Shown: one piece after another, positions 59,728 to 64,000 of the stretch
Position numbering within the stretch: the first letter of the stretch is position 1
How the letters are laid out: each line of letters starts with the position of its first letter
NCBI GenBank assembly: GCA_049975425.1
Contig: JBNGDI010000012.1
Coordinates: 1 to 64,000 of the forward strand
DNA from: HyVt-105 sp049975425
GTDB taxonomy: Bacteria > Bacteroidota > Bacteroidia > Bacteroidales > VadinHA17
Reading direction: 5' to 3'
DNA: 64,000 nucleotides
The notes under the pieces: generated by a model
Seen by the model: only the letters and a program-made list of their open reading frames with translations
Database searches by the model: none
Told to the model about the DNA's origin: nothing
Position numbers and translations under genes: made by a program

Positions 59728-59925
59728 ATGGAGAAATTTTCTACCCTCGATTACATGTTGCATTGTATGGAGAATCACGAAGAAGAGGATGAATGGCCCT
59801 GGTGGGAGCAGGAAGAAGAAGATTGGACACGATGGATCAGTCTCCTGGGCCGGATCCGCTACCGGGTAAGGGATGAAGTACTTGACCGGTTGTTTCTGAC
59901 CATTTCCAACATGCAGCAAACCTGA
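59728..59925 (+). CDS. Small Trp-rich acidic protein, unknown function
   Basis: A 65-residue protein. The middle segment is highly acidic and has five tryptophans in about 15 residues (EDEWPWWEQEEEDWTRW), then a helical basic tail with IRYRVRDEVLDRLFLTI. No signal peptide, Cys pair or known domain. I chose ATG at 59728; an in-frame start at 59680 is possible but would begin inside the promoter-like sequence. Its own promoter-like site and a perfect terminator argue that it is real and separately transcribed. Confidence 0.6.
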   Translation: MEKFSTLDYMLHCMENHEEEDEWPWWEQEEEDWTRWISLLGRIRYRVRDEVLDRLFLTISNMQQT

Positions 59926-59950
59926 TCATTCTCCGGAAGCATCAGGAAAA

Positions 59951-59988
59951 TAAACCGCAAAAAATTCATTTTTTGCGGTTTATTTTTT
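59951..59988 (+). terminator. Perfect terminator after the microprotein gene
   Basis: Fourteen paired bases: TAAACCGCAAAAAA (59951-59964) with its complement at 59969-59982, loop TTCA, then a six-T run at 59983-59988. It ends the microprotein unit before the SPFH gene. Confidence 0.88.
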
Positions 59989-60048
59989 GAAATATGCAAA
60001 AAGTGTAATATTATTGTAATATCAAATTAATATCAAAAAAATCAAAAC

Positions 60049-60897
60049 ATGGAAAGAAACTACCATCCTGTATCAGGGTACCTGGCCGTGCTGGGTATGC
60101 TGGTGATGCTCCTCCTGATAGTATTCGGGGGTTTTCGGGGTAACGGGTATCTCATTGTGATACCCACCGTGCTGTTCATTTTTACCGCTATCGGGTTGCT
60201 GGTGGTGAATCCGAACGAGTCGGCGGTACTGGTTTTGTTCGGTGCCTACAAGGGTACCGTCAAAAAGAACGGTTTTTTCTGGGTGAATCCTTTCTTTGTC
60301 AGGAAAAAGATTTCCCTGCGTGCCCGGAATTTCGACAGCGACCCCATCAAGGTGAACGACAAGATCGGGAACCCGATTATGATCGGCCTGGTGCTGGTAT
60401 GGAAAGTGGAAGATACCTACAAGGCAGCTTTTGAAGTGGATCAGTATGAACATTTTGTGCTCGTGCAGAGCGAGGCTGCCCTCCGGAAACTGGCAGGAAG
60501 TTATTCGTACGATAATTTTGAGGACGAGGAAGCCGAGATCACCCTCCGGGCCGGTGGGGAAGAAGTGAACAATGAACTGGAAAATGAAATACGCGAAAGG
60601 CTGGAAATTGCCGGTATTCATGTAATCGAGGCTCGGATCAATTACATTGCCTATGCTTCTGAAATTGCCAGCGCCATGCTGCGCAGGCAGCAGGCTACAG
60701 CCATTGTTGCCGCCCGGTTCAAGATTGTGGAAGGAGCCGTGAGTATGGTGCAGATGGCCCTGGATCAGCTTTCCGAAAAGGAAATTATCGAAATGGACGA
60801 AGAGAAAAAGGCTGCTATGGTCAGCAATCTGATGGTAGTGCTTTGCGGCGACAAAGATGCCACGCCGGTAGTCAATACAGGAACCCTGCACCAGTAA
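60049..60897 (+). CDS. SPFH-domain (prohibitin/slipin-like) membrane protein
   Basis: A 282-residue protein. Two hydrophobic helices lie near the N-terminus (residues about 13-60), then an SPFH domain begins at ESAVLVLFGAYKGTVKKNGFFWVNPFF, and continues through VLVWKVEDTYKAAFEVDQYE. The C-terminal half is a helical coil with AMLRRQQATAIVAARFKIVEGAV, typical of oligomerising SPFH proteins. It likely forms membrane microdomain scaffolds. Two small genes follow closely, encoding an Arc-like and a zinc-ribbon protein. Confidence 0.9.
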   Translation: MERNYHPVSGYLAVLGMLVMLLLIVFGGFRGNGYLIVIPTVLFIFTAIGLLVVNPNESAVLVLFGAYKGTVKKNGFFWVNPFFVRKKISLRARNFDSDPIKVNDKIGNPIMIGLVLVWKVEDTYKAAFEVDQYEHFVLVQSEAALRKLAGSYSYDNFEDEEAEITLRAGGEEVNNELENEIRERLEIAGIHVIEARINYIAYASEIASAMLRRQQATAIVAARFKIVEGAVSMVQMALDQLSEKEIIEMDEEKKAAMVSNLMVVLCGDKDATPVVNTGTLHQ

Positions 60898-60902
60898 TTT
60901 GT

Positions 60903-61094
60903 ATGGCAAAAAAGAAGGCATTTGTGTTACGGATCGATCCGGAGAAATTAAAAGCCATCGAGAAATGGGCTGCCGATGAGTTCCGGAGTACAAACGGCCA
61001 GATTGAATGGATTATCGACCGGGCCCTGAGAGAGTCGGGGAGGAATCCCCGGAAAAAGACTTCCGGCGGCAGTGGTGAGGAACAGAAACAATAA
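60903..61094 (+). CDS. Arc-like ribbon-helix-helix protein
   Basis: A 63-residue protein with the pattern of Arc/MetJ-type DNA-binding proteins: a beta-strand FVLRIDPEKLKAI then two helices (KWAADEFRSTNGQIEWIIDRAL). The C-terminus is disordered and Lys/Gly-rich. ATG at 60903 lies five bases after the SPFH stop, so it is co-transcribed. In this setting it may act on something other than DNA; the FRSTNGQIEW segment is shared by the family as I know it. Confidence 0.82.
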   Translation: MAKKKAFVLRIDPEKLKAIEKWAADEFRSTNGQIEWIIDRALRESGRNPRKKTSGGSGEEQKQ

Positions 61095-61106
61095 GAATGA
61101 AATGTT

Positions 61107-61325
61107 ATGGATCATTTGGCGCGAATGAAATACCAGTGTCCCAAATGCGGGGCAAAGCATTATGAAATAGATGAATTCCGGGCTGTAGGCGGTGTGTTCA
61201 GCAAGCTGTTCGATATTCAGAACCGGCGTTTCACAACCGTTACCTGCAGCCGCTGCCGGTATACTGAAATTTACAAAACTTCCCAGAAAAAGTTCGGGAA
61301 TGTAGTGGATTTCTTTTTCAATTAG
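61107..61325 (+). CDS. Zinc-ribbon protein
   Basis: A 72-residue protein with two CxxC knuckles, CPKCGAKHYE near residue 9 and TCSRCRYTEIY near residue 50, which should bind one Zn2+. The remainder is ordinary. It matches a small family of nucleic-acid-binding zinc-ribbon proteins. It follows the Arc-like gene by 12 bases; its stop codon overlaps the end of the convergent rsmE gene by 4 bases. Confidence 0.85.
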   Translation: MDHLARMKYQCPKCGAKHYEIDEFRAVGGVFSKLFDIQNRRFTTVTCSRCRYTEIYKTSQKKFGNVVDFFFN

Positions 61326-62035
61326 CCGGCTGTCAGCTTATTGATTACCTGAACCAGGTGGCAGGCCAGGATGCCAGCCGTTTCGGTACGGTATACGGCA
61401 GGTCCCAGGCTTACCGGCACAAAACCCGATGCAACGGCCAGGGCCGCTTCATCGGGCGTGAAATCGCCTTCGGGCCCTATCAATACGAGTACGTCATCTC
61501 CCGGCCTGATCATCCTGCCGAGGTAGGGGCCCGGCTGTTCCCCCTCACACCAGGCTATGTATTTCTGTATGTTTCCGGAATTCTTAGCCAAACGGTGGAA
61601 TGGAGTCATTTTGTCAATCTGTGGAAGAAAAGGGCGGCGGCACTGCTTCATGGCTGCCACGGAGATTTTTTTCAGACGTTCGCTTTTGATGGTTTTCCTT
61701 TCCGAGCGCATGCACAAAAGGGGAGTGATACGGTTAACCCCGCACTCTGTGGCTTTTTCCACCAGCCATTCCATCCGGTCTATCGACTTGGTGGGAGCCA
61801 CGGCCAGATGCACCGTTGCTGATGAAGGAGCCTCAAGATGCCGCTGAAGCACCTCGCAACGTGTGGCCCGTGGATCGGCCTTTGTAATCTGTGCTTCACA
61901 TAAGAGTCCCTTGCCGTCGGTGATCATGATCCGTTCACCATCCCTCAGCCTGAGTACACGTGTTGCATGATGTGACTCGGTGTTGCTCAGCAGGATTTCT
62001 CCCTGACCGATTTCTTCCTGATAAAACCAATGCAT
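61322..62035 (-). CDS. rsmE: 16S rRNA (uracil(1498)-N3)-methyltransferase
   Basis: A 237-residue SPOUT methyltransferase. The N-terminal PUA-like part has ESHHATRVLRLRDGERIMITDG; the SPOUT part has KSIDRMEWLVEKATECGV, IGPEGDFTPDEAALA, and the knot segment SLGPAVYRTETAGILA. I chose ATG at 62035 because the RsmE N-terminus is normally MHxFY; the upstream frame to 62200 would add 55 unrelated residues and cross the promoter at 62053-62060. That promoter, at 18 bases, agrees with this start. Confidence 0.94.
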   Translation of the reverse strand: MHWFYQEEIGQGEILLSNTESHHATRVLRLRDGERIMITDGKGLLCEAQITKADPRATRCEVLQRHLEAPSSATVHLAVAPTKSIDRMEWLVEKATECGVNRITPLLCMRSERKTIKSERLKKISVAAMKQCRRPFLPQIDKMTPFHRLAKNSGNIQKYIAWCEGEQPGPYLGRMIRPGDDVLVLIGPEGDFTPDEAALAVASGFVPVSLGPAVYRTETAGILACHLVQVINKLTAG

Positions 62036-62052
62036 ATCTTTGCTCCCTGCAA

Positions 62053-62060
62053 CAAAGATA
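62053..62060 (-). promoter_or_regulatory. -7 element of rsmE
   Basis: On the minus strand this reads TATCTTTG, a perfect TAnnTTTG. It gives a leader of about 10 bases to the rsmE ATG at 62035. No -33 TTTG is at the ideal distance. The site lies between the divergent rsmE and yfcE-like genes. Confidence 0.55.
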
Positions 62061-62086
62061 ACCATTCTGCATAAGTTCGTATATGC

Positions 62087-62605
62087 ATGAAAACCATTGG
62101 CGTTATTTCCGATACCCACGGTACCCTCGACGAACCTTTTATCCGGTTTCTGGAGCCCTGTGATGAGATATGGCATGCAGGGGATATAGGGTCCGGACAT
62201 GTAGCCGATTTACTGGAAAAGACGGGCCGGTTAAGGGCTGTGTACGGGAATATTGACGATCAGCAGATCCGTTCCAGATTTCCTGCCGTACAGCTTTTTA
62301 TGTGTGAGGAGATGAAAGTGATGATCGTGCATATCGGGGGATATCCTCCCCGGTATAACAGGCAGATTCTGCCTTTGCTGAATACTGAAAAGCCGGGGAT
62401 CCTGGTAACCGGTCATTCCCATATTCTGAAGGTTCAGTATGACCGGAAGCACAGGCTGATGTATATCAATCCGGGGGCGGCGGGAAGGTCGGGGTTCCAC
62501 CGGAAGAGAACCGCCGTAAGATTCGGCCTTGACCGCGAGGGCCTGCACAATATGGAAGTGCTGGAAACGGAACGTGCTTCGGGTAACAGAACTGAAAATC
62601 AATAA
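62087..62605 (+). CDS. YfcE/MJ0936-family metallophosphodiesterase
   Basis: A 172-residue calcineurin-like phosphoesterase. All five metal-binding motifs are in order: SDTHG, HAGDIG, GNID, HIGG, and GHSH followed by INPGAAG. It should hydrolyse phosphodiesters, with the true substrate unknown. It diverges from rsmE across a 51-base gap. Its last 7 bases overlap the end of the convergent large gene to the right. Confidence 0.93.
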   Translation: MKTIGVISDTHGTLDEPFIRFLEPCDEIWHAGDIGSGHVADLLEKTGRLRAVYGNIDDQQIRSRFPAVQLFMCEEMKVMIVHIGGYPPRYNRQILPLLNTEKPGILVTGHSHILKVQYDRKHRLMYINPGAAGRSGFHRKRTAVRFGLDREGLHNMEVLETERASGNRTENQ

Positions 62606-64000
62606 GTGTCGGGGAGGGCTTCATCTTCACCCGCATTACTTTGTCGGATTCTACGGAGGAACATATCCATTTTCCTGTCAACGGCGATCATATAAATGTA
62701 AGGCGTTTCGTTTCCACGGGTATTCAGTGTTCTCTGTCTTACGTTCAGTCCCGTAAGGATATCGCGGTATGCATTGTTTGAAGAAATGCTCTGCATCACA
62801 CCCCGGGTGTACCCGAAATAGTAATAGGTTCCCGACTCAACATCGAGGTAAATATCCATCATGTCACCGCTGCGCCGTTTTTGTATTTCGATGTGACCGT
62901 CTACCATCACATTGAGAGGGGTCTGCAGAATATTGCCGATCCCGATTTTTCCTTCCGACCGGTAGGAATTGGCAGCATGATCCCAACGGAGCTTTACATG
63001 AGGAAGCATAAGTGAAAAGGTCATCTGTTCGGGCACATTGTTCAGCACTCCGTACAGGCTAAGTTGTTCCATAACCTTACTTGATTCCGTTTTTCCCAGT
63101 AAATGGGTGAATTGTTTCATGACCGTTTGCGAGTTCATATCCAGGGGCGGAAGGGTGGGAATGGAACGGATATCTGAATACATGGTGTTGAGCGCGTCTT
63201 CTGCAAAGAAAAAATTCAGTCCCAGCATTACATCGAGTTCGGTTTCTCCTGTTTCAAGATGGGTGGTGATTTCCCCGTAGGCACTAAGTTTGAGCTGACC
63301 CAGATCAATGCCCAGATCCAGTTTGCCTTCGCCGTGCAGCCTGCAGTAATTCCTGTCGAAGCGGATCAGGCTTTCTGCAAGTTCGGGGTTGGCTCTTTTT
63401 TCAAGCGAACCCACACGGTATTCCCCGCTTTCTTCGTCAAACCACAGATAACCCGAAGCCGAGCTGATGGGTATGTCAGAATAGTTTTTCCGGCCGCTGA
63501 AGAAAGCCGGGTAAATATGGATCGAATCATTGGTGATGAAGTGGCCGGTATATATTCTCACATTATTCATGGCCCGGGGTTCCGGAGGCACGGGGATCAG
63601 TACATCGGCCGGATCGATTTTTGATGTGAACCCGATGAAATTCCTGGCTATACCCGGACAATCATACTGTGCCCTGGCTCCACCTGAAAATGTAAGGTAT
63701 TCACTTCCCGCTTCCAGGGTTACTTTTCCCGCGAATTCAAAATACGGGTCGAGCATCAGTGGGGAAGCTTCTGATACGCTTCCTTCGGCTACGGTATGAT
63801 AAGCCGTATCCACCTTGATATCATCCATTACGATTATCTGGCTGTTCCCGTCCCGGTCTACATAATCGTATTTCCCGCTTCCGAAGTATTCCTTTCGTCC
63901 GAGAATATCGACAGATGCTTCATAGATACGGTGTTTCAGCTCACCTGAAAGAATATGTATCTCGGTATTTCTCAGTGTTTGGATGTGTGCGTTGGCTTCT
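62599..64000 (-). CDS. Large protein of unknown function, 3' portion (5' end outside window)
   Basis: The reading frame runs without a stop from the right edge to 62599, at least 467 residues; I read it through the methionine at 63828, which is internal (the sequence upstream, containing RIYEASVDILGRKEYF and GSGKYDYVDRDG, continues in frame). It has no recognised domain. It looks beta-rich and secreted-like, with recurring Y-x-F/aromatic-Gly strands (YYYFGYTRGVMQS, GARAQYDCPG). I recall large hypothetical envelope proteins of this type in Bacteroidota but cannot name the family. Only the C-terminal part can be judged here. Confidence 0.75.
   Translation of the reverse strand, partial: EANAHIQTLRNTEIHILSGELKHRIYEASVDILGRKEYFGSGKYDYVDRDGNSQIIVMDDIKVDTAYHTVAEGSVSEASPLMLDPYFEFAGKVTLEAGSEYLTFSGGARAQYDCPGIARNFIGFTSKIDPADVLIPVPPEPRAMNNVRIYTGHFITNDSIHIYPAFFSGRKNYSDIPISSASGYLWFDEESGEYRVGSLEKRANPELAESLIRFDRNYCRLHGEGKLDLGIDLGQLKLSAYGEITTHLETGETELDVMLGLNFFFAEDALNTMYSDIRSIPTLPPLDMNSQTVMKQFTHLLGKTESSKVMEQLSLYGVLNNVPEQMTFSLMLPHVKLRWDHAANSYRSEGKIGIGNILQTPLNVMVDGHIEIQKRRSGDMMDIYLDVESGTYYYFGYTRGVMQSISSNNAYRDILTGLNVRQRTLNTRGNETPYIYMIAVDRKMDMFLRRIRQSNAGEDEALPDTY

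Noticed and set aside
1..64000. CRISPR array, tRNA, rRNA, insertion sequence or prophage
   Set aside because: No regularly spaced repeats beyond the two copies at the left edge, no cloverleaf or rRNA sequence that I could see, and no transposase or integrase. The S74 fragment alone does not make a prophage.

Overview
The window reads as chromosomal DNA of a Bacteroidota bacterium, most like an anaerobic or facultative Bacteroidales/Marinilabiliales-type lineage. The signs are a DUF3822-rsmD pair, a SiaB/SiaC pair, a PorE-like OmpA protein, a lysine-type short SerA, an ABCG-like transporter with a TerB-like N-terminus, and promoter elements of the TAnnTTTG type. Base composition looks balanced, roughly mid-40s to 50 percent GC by eye. 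I see no tRNA, rRNA, CRISPR array, insertion sequence or prophage. Genes are tightly packed on both strands and no gene-free stretch exceeds about 300 bases.

Layout, left to right. 1-202: two copies of a 55-base direct repeat around a terminator-like hairpin. 0.2-5 kb: rsmD, DUF3822 and a pseudopilin-like membrane protein (minus), then a RecD/UvrD-like helicase and a CDF metal transporter (plus). 4.9-12.9 kb: a minus-strand sugar-nucleotide block (ugd, UDP-glucuronate decarboxylase, rfbA, rfbC, rfbD, phosphohexomutase, yjbQ), interrupted by an oppositely oriented, N-terminally truncated S74-type tail-fibre/adhesin gene; rfbB is not present. 13-22 kb: housekeeping genes on the plus strand (rpsA with a long acidic extension, a STAS protein, rnz, guaA, a C-terminal processing protease, and a nicotinamide riboside salvage pair overlapping an rRNA methyltransferase). 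22.3-36.2 kb: SiaB-SiaC, the ABC transporter, a DPP-IV-like peptidase, a PDZ aspartic protease, clpB, a STAS/Hpt pair and the PorE-like protein. 36.3-42.5 kb: gcvT, serC, serA, DUF1015, a YggS-type PLP protein and a dihydroorotate-dehydrogenase-like flavoprotein. 42.5-48.3 kb: a HEAT-repeat protein, two secreted or lipoprotein unknowns, uvrA and an ECF sigma factor.

48.5-59.6 kb is the most interesting region. It is a 14-gene, tightly overlapping plus-strand operon that joins an Mrp-type Na+/H+ antiporter to complex-I-like modules. The order is MnhE, an ArsR-type regulator, MnhF, MnhG, MbhD-like, an MbhE-MnhB fusion, MnhC, two MnhD-like antiporter subunits, NuoH-like, NuoB-like, NuoC-like, NuoD-like, and a fusion of a NuoI-like 2[4Fe-4S] domain to a GltD/NfnB-type FAD-NAD(P)H oxidoreductase. 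This order matches, as I recall it, the archaeal Mbx/Mbs cluster. The NuoD-like subunit lacks both the [NiFe] cysteine pairs of hydrogenases and the His/Tyr pair that binds quinone in complex I. I infer an Mbx-class ion pump that takes electrons from, or gives them to, NAD(P)H through a built-in flavin module; the final acceptor is unknown.

59.7-64 kb: a Trp-rich acidic microprotein with its own promoter-like site and terminator, an SPFH / Arc-like / zinc-ribbon trio, rsmE, a YfcE-type phosphodiesterase, and the 3' end of a large unknown protein that runs off the right edge.
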